A DNA stretch of 64,000 nt from positions 1,727,467 to 1,791,466 of the forward strand of contig JAJEKV010000017.1 in the NCBI GenBank assembly GCA_021234155.1, in the 5' to 3' direction. The notes beneath the pieces were generated by a model. The model was given only the letters and a program-made list of their open reading frames with translations, was not told the DNA's origin and did no database searches. Below, piece after piece: positions 54,041 to 64,000 of this stretch. Every line of letters starts with the position of its first letter. Within the stretch, counting starts at the first letter, position 1. Origin of the DNA: Isoetes taiwanensis (Eukaryota > Streptophyta > Lycopodiopsida > Isoetales > Isoetaceae). The position numbers and the translations under genes were made by a program.

Positions 54041-56640
54041 GTATATTTTAAATCCTTTTAAATTCTTATTCGATTGATACCACAAGGTTATTTAAATGTA
54101 CATAAAAAAAAGGCAGATTTTTAGAGCAAATATTGTTCAGATTTAAGAATGCCATAGATAATGGCCATAGATAATGGATTGAGCTTAAACACGGTTTACA
54201 GTCGAGAGCAAAGATCAAATATCCGTGGATTTGACCTCGCTTTAAACTCTGCTATGGCAGATCCAACTCGTTTTGTTGCATCTTTCGTTGTAGTGAGAGT
54301 CTTACAGACAACCCCGGCCGTTCGGCCCACAGAGGAGAAACCCAAGCTTGGATACATATGTGGCTGATATTAACAAAACCGTAGTGTCAATGAGTTTGGA
54401 CATGCCAGGACAAGCTTTTGCACCACAAAGATTTTCCCCCGGTTACGCCCCCCGAGGGGAAGCTCCAAAGATGGGTAGACGCCACCGGATGGGAGAGAAC
54501 AAATGAAGGCTCAAGCACACACGATTTACTTAGGCGAGGGTAAGTGTTCTTGCTCTTGAACTAGAATGTCCCGGATGCCACCCTTCCCCAAGGTCACCCA
54601 AGCCGGGAATTTGTTCTAGTTTGGAAAATGCAACAACCTTTTAGACATGACTTCGATATTTAGACAAGTCAAGATTTAGGTAAAAAGTACAAAATTTTGT
54701 TTGAATGACCTCCCTCCCATAATTCTATTTGACTTTATTGGGTTCCTTCGTATGCAAAGGCAATGTTGTAAAGGCGGTGTTAAAGGTAGTTTTGCGCTTA
54801 AGACGTGAGGCCAATACCGGTTTTTGGTGCAAAGACATGTTGAACTTTGCGAGAATTTTCCAACACCTTATCTTTTTGCAAGCAATTTGATGACCAGGAT
54901 GATTTTGAATGACCTTCATTGCCATGCTCGCTTACATCACTTCGAACTTGGCACTCACCGTGGCAAATAAAAACGGCATTATAAGTGGTGCATGAATTAG
55001 TATTTCTTGGCAAATAAGTTGACTGCAAACATTTTCTCCCTTTAACACAAATTTGGCCTCAAGCCTCACGAGGGAGGCCTTGAATCCCGAGATCTGCCAC
55101 AAAACCTGCTTTTAACTGTATTTCCAATCTGATACGCTTCAAGCTCTGGCATTCCATTGAACCAACGATGTATGATATGCTAGGAAAAAATTACGGTGAC
55201 AAATGTTATTTTTGGCATAATGCCTTTTTTTTTTAATTTTGGGTCCAGACTGAGCAAATGATATGCTACATTTGGATGGGAGCCATGATAAAATGTTTGA
55301 TCCGGACTCATCACTAAGAAAATAGCGCATGTAAATGGACATGTTTATGGACATATCAAAACCCAAAAATCATGGAACTTTTTCCATGATTGTTCGTGAT
55401 TCTTGCTCCAATAAGAGTTCTCCAAGAGATGCCCTCTCACCGCAATTTAAGAGAATATGGAACGCCGTTAGTACCGGAATTGCACCTACTTTTGTCTCTA
55501 AGAACCATTGGGCATTCGAAAGTTTTAAGTGTAATAGCTTAAGGGCCACGACATGAATATTGGTTAAAGATGGCTTGGGTTGAACTGGAGCTCTGTTGGT
55601 CATTGGTGGCCTAAAGCTTCAGATCGCTTGTTTGGTAGCCTTTGGCAAATATGAGCCACCCATATTGAACAATGGACAGAAAATAACCTTTACAAGAGTT
55701 ATATATTGATATCATACAAAAGCGAGATTGGATTATTTTGGTAGAAAATTACAAAGATAAAGTGATTTTCATGTACAAAGTGTAAGTTTAAAGATACATA
55801 TATGCAAAGATACATATCTTGTGCCCCAATCATGCTCTGCCCCCACAAATGTGGTCTCATGTCAAATCTTGGTTCCTTTTCAAAACCCTATTGCTTCAAT
55901 TGTGATCTCTGCCTAAATTATGCCATTGGTGTTAATGTTGAAGGTCCCATTTGATCATCACCAGCAGACTAAGAATGTCAATGGTAAAATCCAATGCATG
56001 AAATGTATCGAAAAACTAAAGTGATGTGCTAAACATCAATGCACTTAGTTGTCAACAATCATGATGTTGGTCTTGGCATTGCATTTTGCTCATAAAGTTC
56101 AAATAACAAGTCGTCAAGGCACTAGGAATGACATCAATGCCATATTTTATTGTTTTGGGTGTTAATGTAAATTCTACAACTTCTCGATCGTAGAGGGCCA
56201 AATTTGATCTACCACGCTTGAAACATTTCCATGCATTGAGCAGAGCAAATAATCGTGTTGGACAATATTGCATGATGCACCATCTCCATGATGCATATCA
56301 TAAATTTGTTCTTACCATATGGAAAGCTATTGGGTTAATGGGTTCATGTTTTATTCATATGCGTTTTGAATAACCATTTTGCATAGATATATTGGCAACT
56401 ATAGAGGTTAGAATTCCCCATGCTCAAACACAGTTCAATTTTTGTATGTTCGGAACTTAGATTCTTTTGATTTAATGCAAACATCTTTCGTAATGAGTCG
56501 TTATGGTCAATATTCTTCTATCGTGGGGGCACTGAACACAAGGCAACAAAATGCAAGTTCAAATTCTGCATGTTCTAGCATGTATAGACGAGTTGGGGAA
56601 GAGAAACGTTCGCGGCGGCCTTGGCCGCCGCGATAAGTTT
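54041..56640. other. Unassigned sequence
   Basis: Several short frames exist but none matches a family I know. A minus-strand pair of frames at 55,139-55,603 is moderately long but interrupted by a stop near 55,368. Confidence 0.35.
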
Positions 56641-56649
56641 CTTGTAATA

Positions 56650-57300
56650 ATAGAGCAGTGCACCTGGTTCACCCTAGTTATAATAGAGCAGTGCACCTGG
56701 TTGACCCTTGCATATATTTCGTTGTCTTTAATGCCTTCCACTTTTTTCTTATCAGCTACACAATCTGTGGAAATAGCAGTTTGACCGCATCTTGAATTTG
56801 AGTTTGTTTCAGAAAATTCGTGGAAGGAACAAAAGGTCAGAAAATTCGTGGAAGGAACAAAAGATCTTCGTTGGAAAGGCCCTTTGAGGTTCTGGTTGAA
56901 TTGGTCGATCGTTAGGCACAATTAGAACCAATTCAACCAGAACCTCAAAGCGTTTCTGGTTGAATTGGTTCTAATTGCAATTCCTCAAAGGTTCTGGTTG
57001 AACTGGGTCGATCGTTTGAGGTCTTCGGAGAAATTCTTGGAAGGAACAAGAGGACTTCGGCAAGGCACTTTGAGGTTCTGCTTGAATTGGTCGATCGTAG
57101 GCGCTTTGAGGTCTAAGGAAGAGAAAATTCTTGGAAGGAACAAGAGGTCTTCGGTACTTAAAGGCGCTTTGAGAGTTCTAATTGCAGCAATTCCAATCAA
57201 CCCAATTCAATTTTTGCGAAATTCCAATCAATTTTTGCGCAATTCCAATCAACCCAATTCAAAAATTCCAATTCAATTTTTGCGCAATTCCAATCAACCC
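56650..57300 (+). repeat. Tandemly repeated leader region of copy B
   Basis: tataatagagcagtgcacct repeats twice at 56,648-56,705. A unit with attcttggaaggaacaa, ggtcttcgg, ctttgaggttctg and ttgaattggtcgatcg recurs three to four times at about 56,815-57,180. A block of aattccaatcaacccaattc repeats follows at 57,186-57,300. Part of this leader is shared with copy A (35,640-35,710). Confidence 0.85.
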
Positions 57301-57334
57301 AGAAGAACAGCGCAGAATTTCGGTCAGGCCAGCC

Positions 57335-57856
57335 ATGTCTTATCCGGGATACGGTTACCCAGCATACCCTTCTCCGCCCAGCTATCCGCCCAAATACCCG
57401 CCTGTGGTTATGGCTCCCCCTCAATATAACCAAAACCAATCCCATGCCTCTGACGGATGCCTTCCCTGCTGCTGGTGAGTTTTCTGCCCCATTTTTTCTT
57501 ATTTTTCTTCTCTTTTATAGCATAGACGCCTTCAGTCTAGACTTTTAAATAACCATAGAAATGATGTGCTTTGTTTATAATAACCAGATCATAATTCAAG
57601 CATCTTTTTCTAATTTGCTAGATTACATTTTTCTTTACAAGTATTTCCCCGCATCTATTATAATTAATTTTTATGAACTTTTACTAAGAATTCTTGGGAA
57701 TTTTTATGCTTATTTACTTCTTCGTTTCCTTTTTTCAGTTTGAGCGCCCATTGTTGCAACTTTTGTTGCGTCTTTGAAGGCCCTATATCCGTTTGTTGCA
57801 ACTTTTGTTGCCTCTGTGATGGCAAAAAAATGCGTCCTTCTCTTGGATTTTTCTAG
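57335..57856 (+). CDS. Cysteine-rich small protein gene, copy B (two exons, intact)
   Basis: Exon 1 runs from ATG 57,335 to 57,474 (donor ctg|gtgagt) and exon 2 from 57,739 (after tttttcag) to TAG 57,854-57,856. The join is in frame and gives 85 residues. The first 30 residues are Pro/Tyr-rich (MSYPGYGYPAYPSPPSYPPK), followed by PVVMAPPQYNQNQSHASDG and a Cys-rich tail with 13 or more Cys, including CLPCC, CLSAHCCNFCC and VCCNFCCLC. A Pro/Tyr-rich N-terminus and Cys-rich C-terminus recall plant CYSTM-type proteins that associate with membranes and stress responses. The Cys pattern is not the canonical one, so function is unassigned. It is the only gene here with intact splice sites and frame. 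Confidence 0.7.
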
Positions 57857-58739
57857 TTACTTATCTCCCTTGTAATATGTCCATTCTTTCTCATTATTTT
57901 ATGTAGTGTATGGAATATATTATTGTATTCACATTTTGTGGTATGAGCATTGTTTGGTTATATGTTTACAATTAGTCAAGACAAGAATGGGTTGCCTTGA
58001 TGAAATAAAGTGGCACAAGTCTCTTTTTCCAAGCTTGCAAAACAACCAAAGCATTAAAATGTTGCTCCACGAGAATGTCTCGTACACATTTTGAATGGTG
58101 CTGTTAGAAAAAACATAAGAAGTTGCACATGTGTTCAGTTTTTCCACTTCTTTGGAAGATGTCTACGAGGTAGATTGTCCTTTCTGGTAGAGGAATACAT
58201 TGGAACATATTCTACTTTTCCACTTCTTTGGAAGATGTCTACGAGGTAGATTGTCCTTTCTGGTAGAGGAATACATTGGAACATATTCTACTGTTTGTTC
58301 TTGAATAATAGTTTGGAATGAATTCGATTGAACTTTAATTGTAAAATACAAGTTCAATACTCTAATACCGAGTTATGACTTTATCTATTGAAATATTCAA
58401 GAAGTATTGCTAGAGGGCAATCAATCACCCTTTGAACCTTGGTCACGGTGAACGTCAAATTAATAAAGTTTTGATTTTGTTTGCATCTTTATGGGTTTTT
58501 ATTCTATGTTCATTCAAGGCCATCAGCGGGTGGCATATTCTTGGTATTGTGCCAGATCGAGGGCCATTAATATTTTAACGAAAAATTAAGAAGCCACTGC
58601 CTATGGTCTGGATTGAACATATATAGTATTGAAATTATACTGCAAAAATGAATAAGGGCAAAAAAAACCCACTGATAGCATTAATCATCATAAACTGCTG
58701 CCGAAATGAACTGCCAGAATGAGAAGAGAGAGACAAGGT
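57475..58739 (+). repeat. Duplicated block B (intron, exon 2 and 3' flank of copy B)
   Basis: Counterpart of 37,132-38,339. It differs by an extra tandem copy of a roughly 74-base segment (ttttccacttctttggaaga onward) at about 58,138-58,290. Confidence 0.9.
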
Positions 58740-58979
58740 GCCCACAATTCTATGGTATTATCATTATTCGCAGCAATGGGACTAAAATGCAACGACCCCT
58801 CGTAACCCTACGTAACCCCCCGTGTGAATATGTAGCATAATAACAGGGGGTTTTCTTTGTGTTTTTGTACGCTTTTCACTAAGGTTTTCCTATGATTTCG
58901 TGATGTATTCAAATGGATGTACTAATGCGTACATCTAGAGTGCACCATTTCTGAGCCATTGATTTTAGCCTTTTTTTTT
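58740..58979. mobile_element. One of a pair of related small elements
   Basis: The stretch from ataacaggggg through ttttgtac, ctaaggtttt, atctagagtgca and ccattgattt (58,830-58,972) is the diverged reverse complement of 62,400-62,535. Confidence 0.6.
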
Positions 58980-59152
58980 CAATGGTCAACAACCAATAGC
59001 TCACAACAAAAGCCCTTTTTTTGTGCGTGTGGTGCATAATGGTCAACAACCAATGACTCACAACAAAAGCTCTTTTCTTGTGCGTGTGGTGCATAATGGT
59101 CAACAACCAATGGCTTACAACAAAAGCCCTCTTTTTGTGTGTGTGGTGCATA
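58980..59152. repeat. Minisatellite, three 57-base units
   Basis: aatggtcaacaaccaat...cacaacaaaagc...gtgtggtgcat occurs three times in a row. Confidence 0.92.
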
Positions 59153-59807
59153 ATGGGCACATAAAGGGCTTGAAGGGCGCATGTAGTGCAGTTTCCCCGC
59201 CGGCAACACATTTCTTATCATAACTTTTGATCCGAGCTCATTTTCGGATGATTTTATTATTGGAAAGCTCTCTCCGAGATCTTTTTGATAGTGTATAATA
59301 TGGATATGTTTGGTGAAGTTATCTATGCTAAAACAGCAATTTTTCGGCCGGGTTTGGTAGGCTTTAACATCCTACCAGCTGATTAATACAGGATTGCGCT
59401 ATTGGATATTGTTTTATGGCTCATCCCGAATGAAGCTTGCAAAAAATTACCATGCATTTTTAGATTTTGAGACAGTTATTAAGCAAATTCCAAGGCTTCT
59501 AGATGCTTGTGCTAACAAGCAGAAAAGTTTCCCACTTTGGTTTCTCACCACAAGAATCCATGGAGGCCAAAGGCTGCTGTTAAATTTTAGTTGAAAAATG
59601 TTTGTGTATGGGTGTTGCAAACTTTATGACTTTCAGAATAATGGGATCAATCTGCTCTATCTTTATGGTAACTTTTACTTATGTTCTATTTGTTTTATTG
59701 TGATGAAATTCAAAAGCTACAGGTGATGAAAGCCTCAAATGAATTCTAGTTTTTTTTCTGGTTTGAATTCTAAAATTTTTGTCACACCGGGGGAGGGAGG
59801 GTGACGT
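59153..59807. other. Unassigned sequence with one short ORF
   Basis: A 66-codon frame at 59,394-59,594 (containing HAFLDFETVIKQIPRLLDAC) looks protein-like but I do not recognise it; it could be an exon scrap. Confidence 0.3.
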
Positions 59808-60400
59808 CCCTAAGGCCCCGAAGGGGTCAAAAAAAAATTTTTTGCAACACAAACCATTAACATCCAACATATAAAAATTAAATCCCCCAACACATAACAA
59901 CCAACACATAACAACCATTGACATTAACAACCAACACATAACTACCATTGACATTAATTGGTCCAAAACATTTAAATTAAAATCCCCCTTAAACCCCCTT
60001 TGGTTTGGGTGCATATTCACACGGGGGTGACGTAGGGCGGCGAGAGTCCTCATAATTGTATTTGCACGTACGAAATCAACACCATATAGTATTTCGCTTG
60101 AAATCTTATAGTATTTTGCGAATCTTGTTATACAGTATAGCAAATTTTGTACTTGCATACCCCACAAACGAGGAACTTTACGTACGATGTAGATTAAGGA
60201 ATAAGGGGTGAATATGCCTATCCAACAGCTCTCGTTGCCCGGAGTCACCCCCCGTGTGAATATGCACCCAAACCAAAGGGGGTTTAAGGGGGATTTTAAT
60301 TTAAATGCGTTAAATGCAATGATGATTTGTATTAATAATGTTAATGGTAGTTGTGTGTTGATTGTTATATTAAAAAAAATTTTTGGGCCCTTCGGGCCCT
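59808..60400. mobile_element. Long inverted-repeat (foldback/MITE-like) element
   Basis: The left arm runs from aaggccccgaaggggtcaaaa to cacacgggggtgac (about 59,811-60,030). The right arm is the inverse, from gtcaccccccgtgtgaatat through ggtttaagggggattttaat to tttgggcccttcgggccct (60,243-60,400). Arms are about 160-220 bases around a 210-base centre. Repeats of aacaaccaacacataac occur in the left arm. Confidence 0.8.
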
Positions 60401-62399
60401 AACTAAAGCAAATATAGGTAAACTTTATGGGCCAGTTAGCCTGTTTATGTAAGTATGTAAGTGCCAAGAAATATACACTATAGAGGTTGTTCATGTAAGT
60501 ACATAAGTGCCAAAAAATAAACAACTGTAAGAATATGGTGATTTGTTATGCAGAATCTGACCATTAAATAGTAAGAACAAAGAACAAAGGATATGTAGAA
60601 AATGCATGGATATAAATAGCTTATTTCAGCACCACAATCTCATAGAGGCATTTACACCATTAAATATTGAGAACAAAGAACATGTAGCAAATGTATATGA
60701 TACATAAAAAACATTGAACTTGGCGGCAACAGCCCAATGAATTTCAAATATCCCATTTCATCAAATATCCTATTTCAACATGACAAGTATCATGTATTCA
60801 GCATGTAGCATGTGAAGGTTAGTCATTACATAAATAGTTAAATAGATTCACCTTTCATCTGGGGCATTAGAGAGGCTATAATGCTTTGGGCTTGTGAAGC
60901 CTTTATCTCAAATGCATTACCCTGCATTTCATGAAATCCCTGCGCCTGAAACAACTTTATTTTCTTTAAAAGCATCTTCTAGCATTTTGCATTACAAAAA
61001 GGCAAGCAATTCAAGCCGTCCAAAGGGCATTGTTTCAACTAGTAGTAGAAGAAAGGAAGTGGAAAATCCGTTATTCTGCTACCTTGCAGTCTCTGCGGTA
61101 TCAGTATAAACAAAATTTAAAATGTGAACTTTAATTTAAAAGTACAAACTATGAGAATGCATATTACAATCATACCTAGCAGATGTGATGGGACAGGATG
61201 CAGGATGCTATGAATAATGGCCCCCAGTTAAGATATTAGATTCTTGCCTTCCAATATGACGGAGTCATCCAGTTAAAGAATTAGATTCTGCAACAATCTG
61301 TGTACCGAATGTAAGGCTTTTTTCTAGTAAAAAAAGCACCAAGAACTGAATAAACATTTGTTTGAATACCACATACTGCTTCTTAAGAGGTAAATTCCAG
61401 AAGCTAAGCTTTAAGAGGACTTGCAATTCCCTTGCGAGTATAATCTGCAGCCAGAACATAACTGAGGCATATTTTAAGAAACTAAACTAGTATAAGAAAA
61501 TAATGTCCACAGAGAACAACTGGAACAATAAAAGTAGGATCTATTATTATTGTAGAAAGCAGCATTGCATGCGTAGCCATTGGGAGACACTGTTGTTTGG
61601 CGGGAGGTACCAGAGCTCTAGCAGGACACTTTGCAGCCTTAACAGTCGCAACCTTAGCAGAAGAAACTCTAGGCATAATATAAAGAATGAAGCGAAACTA
61701 GAAAGATAGAAACTTGGAGATGAAATGGAAGAAAACCTGGGATGAACAGTCTTGCTGTAGCATTCTGCTGCAAATAAAGGCCACCGCAGGTTTCTTTCGT
61801 CAGAGTTAAAGCAGCAATCAATTTTGCAACGGGACAAGGGACAATCGATCCCTAGGAAATAATCTGCTTAATCCTGGTTGGCAGACTTGAACTCCGTTTC
61901 AATCCAAAAGCTGTACCAAATTCCGGGGATGCAGCATGAATCCGATGCTGGAAAATTTACAGACAGACTACAATGGTAAAAAAAGCAGCGCAGAGAATTT
62001 AGAAAAAAGAAAAAACAGAGAGAGCTCTACGACCTAGGCTACTAGTTTCATGTTGTGGAAGAACAAACCTTGTGCTGGTCTGGGAAAAAGAAAAATGGTG
62101 TAGAAACATCACCGGAGTAACTGGTGAGTGCTCTAGATGGCACATGCGGCAGATTTTATTTGTGGGTTCCGGTCCTTTTATGAATTAAATAAACAGAGAG
62201 AGTAGTTCCATGTGGGGCAAGGTTTGCCAGGTCAAGGCACAAAAAGGACCCACAAAATGCTTTCTTAAATGATTTGCTACTCCATCTTCTCTCTGCTCCG
62301 ACAATCAGAAGAACCCTAAAAAGAACCCTAAAAATAAAAATAATGGGAGGATATTCACAACAAGCACAAAAAAGCCCCCACCACAGGATTTGCCCTTTT
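60401..62399. other. Unassigned sequence
   Basis: AT-rich. A minus-strand frame starting MPRVSSAKVATVKAAK (61,676 down to 61,482) could be a first exon but has no support beyond an ATG. Confidence 0.3.
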
Positions 62400-62535
62400 T
62401 TTTAAATCAATGGCTAACAAAAGGTTGCACTCTAGAAATACTCTTTAGTACACCTGGATGAATACGACCACCAAATTATATGAAAACCTTAGAGAAAATA
62501 GTACAAAAACATTAAAAAAAAACCCCTGTTATAAT
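62400..62535. mobile_element. Second of a pair of related small elements (inverted)
   Basis: Diverged reverse complement of 58,830-58,972. Confidence 0.6.
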
Positions 62536-62565
62536 GCTAGATATTGAAGTAGGGTACTACCTGGC

Positions 62566-62760
62566 TCAGCCTCAAGGATATTACCAATAGCCCCCTGTGG
62601 TTAAGGACCAACACTATAATCAAAACCAATCCCATGCCTCTGAAGGATGCCTTGCCCACTGATGAGTTTTCTGCCCCATTTTTTCTTATTTTCTTCTAGC
62701 ATGGTAGTTGTAGCATTCTCGTGCTTCTCTCTTATAGCATAGTAGTTGTAAGACGTATTT
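62566..62760 (+). pseudogene. Cysteine-rich small protein gene, copy C (relic)
   Basis: Resembles the end of exon 1 and start of the intron of copies A and B: ggatattaccaatagcccc, ctgtggttaagg, aatcccatgcctctgaagga, tgccttgcccactgatgagt, then ttttctgccccattttttc. In-frame stops replace codons of copies A and B and the Cys codons at the splice junction are lost. Confidence 0.8.
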
Positions 62761-63294
62761 AATTAAAGTGGGACTCATTCCATTCCCATTTTTTTTCGGA
62801 ACCCTGTTAATTTACATGAAAAAGAGCACCCCGACCCGAAAACTATCCTTAATTCGATTTTTTGTCTAGAACTCTGCATCAAGCTTTCCTCCGCTTTTCC
62901 CCGATTAGCGAGTCGAGAACAAGAACAATGCAACTGAAACAAAGGAAATTCATTAAAGATTGAAATCAAAGTTCTAGATTGAAACCAAAGTTTACAATGG
63001 TTGAAGATACCATGATGGTCGGGCTGACACAAATATTACATCATCTTCGCACACAGACCACCTACTGGGAACAACATACAGAGCAAGGTCTGAGGCGTTC
63101 CAAGCCACAAGAGCAACTTGAAGAGAATAGAAATCTGAACACGCTAGCCTGACATGGCTCCCGATCATGTCCTTTCTGTTCGCGATTTGTTTGGGGAAAG
63201 GCAAAATCAAGTTAGTGCAAGTGATGCTGGGCTGTACAATACAAATAAGAAAAACAACCAAATTCTAAGGGCCATTTCCGAAGAATGTAGGTAT
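62761..63294. other. Unassigned sequence
   Basis: A minus-strand frame at 62,992-63,261 is open for 89 codons but has no recognisable family. Confidence 0.3.
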
Positions 63295-64000
63295 GAGGCC
63301 TTTCTCGACTCGGCGAGAAAGGCCCCTCTGATGTAGCTTAGAGCCCAAAAAAACAAAAAAACAAGGAAAAAAAAATTCCTTCTTTTTTTAAGTAGGCAAA
63401 AAAATTTTTTTTTGGGGGCCTTTCTCGACTCGAATCGAGAAAGACCCCTCAAGGCCCCACTATAGGCCTTTCGACTTCGAGTCGAGAACGAGTCTCGAGC
63501 AAAAAAAAATTTTTTCCTTTTTTTAACTAGGAAAAAAAGTTTTTTCAAGAAATTTTTTATGGCCTTTCTCGACTTCGTGGGTCGAGAAAAGCATCCGAGA
63601 GTAAAAAAAACGCAGCTTTGGGGGTTGAGAAAGGAAGCTCAAAGTGAAAAACAGAGTTCTGAGGTCGAGAAACGCAGTCCTGAGGACCTTTCTCGACTCG
63701 CGAGTCGAGAAAGGCAGCCAAAGCCAAAAAACGCAGGTTTTAGGGGGTTAGAAGGCCTTTCGACTCAGCGAAGTCGAGAAAGGCAAAATCAAAACGAAAA
63801 ACGCAGTTTTTTAGAAGGCCTTTCGACCGCGAGTCGAGAAAGGCAACCAAAGCGAAAAAACGCAGGTTTTAGGGGTCAAAAGACCTTTCTCGACTCGCGA
63901 GTCGAGAAAGGCAGCTCAAAGCAAAAACACAGTTTGAGGGTCTTTCTCAACTCGCGAGTCGAGAAAGGCAGTTCTAAGGCCCTTCAAAGTAAAAAATATA
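63295..64000. repeat. Array of near-perfect palindromes
   Basis: About nine copies of a palindrome whose half is ctttctcgactcg followed by its reverse complement occur near 63,298, 63,419, 63,466, 63,560, 63,688, 63,752, 63,818, 63,890 and 63,938. Spacers of 20-100 bases are rich in aaaaaacgcag. Copies at 63,688 and 63,890 are perfect over 26 bases, centred on tcgcga. The array runs off the right window edge. Flanking it at 63,360-63,545 are palindromic A-run/T-run pairs. Confidence 0.9.

Noticed and set aside
63295-64000. CRISPR-like array
   Set aside because: The repeats are palindromes with related A-rich spacers in a plant-type nuclear sequence. Spacers are not unique and no cas genes exist.

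Overview
This window looks like a repeat-rich stretch of a land-plant nuclear genome. Evidence: a chromodomain Ty3/gypsy retrotransposon with a tRNA-iMet primer site, a Helitron, CACTA- and hAT-type DNA transposon remains, and broken intron-bearing copies of plant genes (NPF/NRT1-PTR transporter, vacuolar H+-pyrophosphatase, 7TM-RGS1, site-1 protease, MYB3R). I cannot name the species; a large genome (fern, gymnosperm or similar) would fit. No complete rRNA or tRNA gene was seen. The only plausibly intact gene is a small cysteine-rich protein gene at 57.3-57.9 kb.

Layout: 1-10.05 kb is a GC-rich satellite of about nine 1.09-kb units. 10.7-11.1 kb holds a broken minus-strand ORF. 11.3-13.4 kb is a non-autonomous CACTA-like element, followed by a LINE ORF1-like scrap. 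15,957-33,355 is one LTR retrotransposon flanked by the 5-bp target duplication TCCAA. Its 5' LTR is split by a 4.3-kb Helitron (16,204-20,507) that carries a transporter gene fragment. 33.4-35.7 kb is mostly unassigned. 35.76-37.5 kb is a disrupted copy of the cysteine-rich gene. 38.6-40.2 kb is a broken hAT transposase plus an H+-pyrophosphatase fragment. 41.9-43.8 kb is an RGS1-like pseudogene. 45.0-52.0 kb is a 3.49-kb tandem duplication, each copy holding a site-1 protease pseudogene. 52.4-54.0 kb holds Gly/Tyr-rich and MYB fragments. 57.3-58.7 kb is the intact cysteine-rich gene with its duplicated downstream region. 58.8-62.8 kb holds minisatellites, inverted-repeat elements and a third gene relic. 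63.3-64.0 kb is an array of palindromes.

Most notable is the retrotransposon. Between its primer-binding site and gag it has two extra ORFs, each preceded by a pair of related 70-base hairpins and a TATAAATA box. The first starts with a histone H3 tail look-alike (MAGTKQIAR), continues through a charged coiled-coil-like linker and ends in a recognisable histone H3 fold (REIR, LLI, PF.RLV, FED, IHAKRVT, KD). The H3 stop codon lies where histone H3 would end. The copy is damaged by two frameshifts and two in-frame stops. The same element encodes a C-terminal chromodomain, so one transposon carries both a histone H3-like protein and a module of the family that binds methylated H3. I know of no described LTR retrotransposon with this arrangement, but no database search was possible.

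Caution: many differences between repeat copies are short replaced blocks and indels in GC-rich sequence. These could be assembly or base-calling errors, so some frameshifts may not be real.
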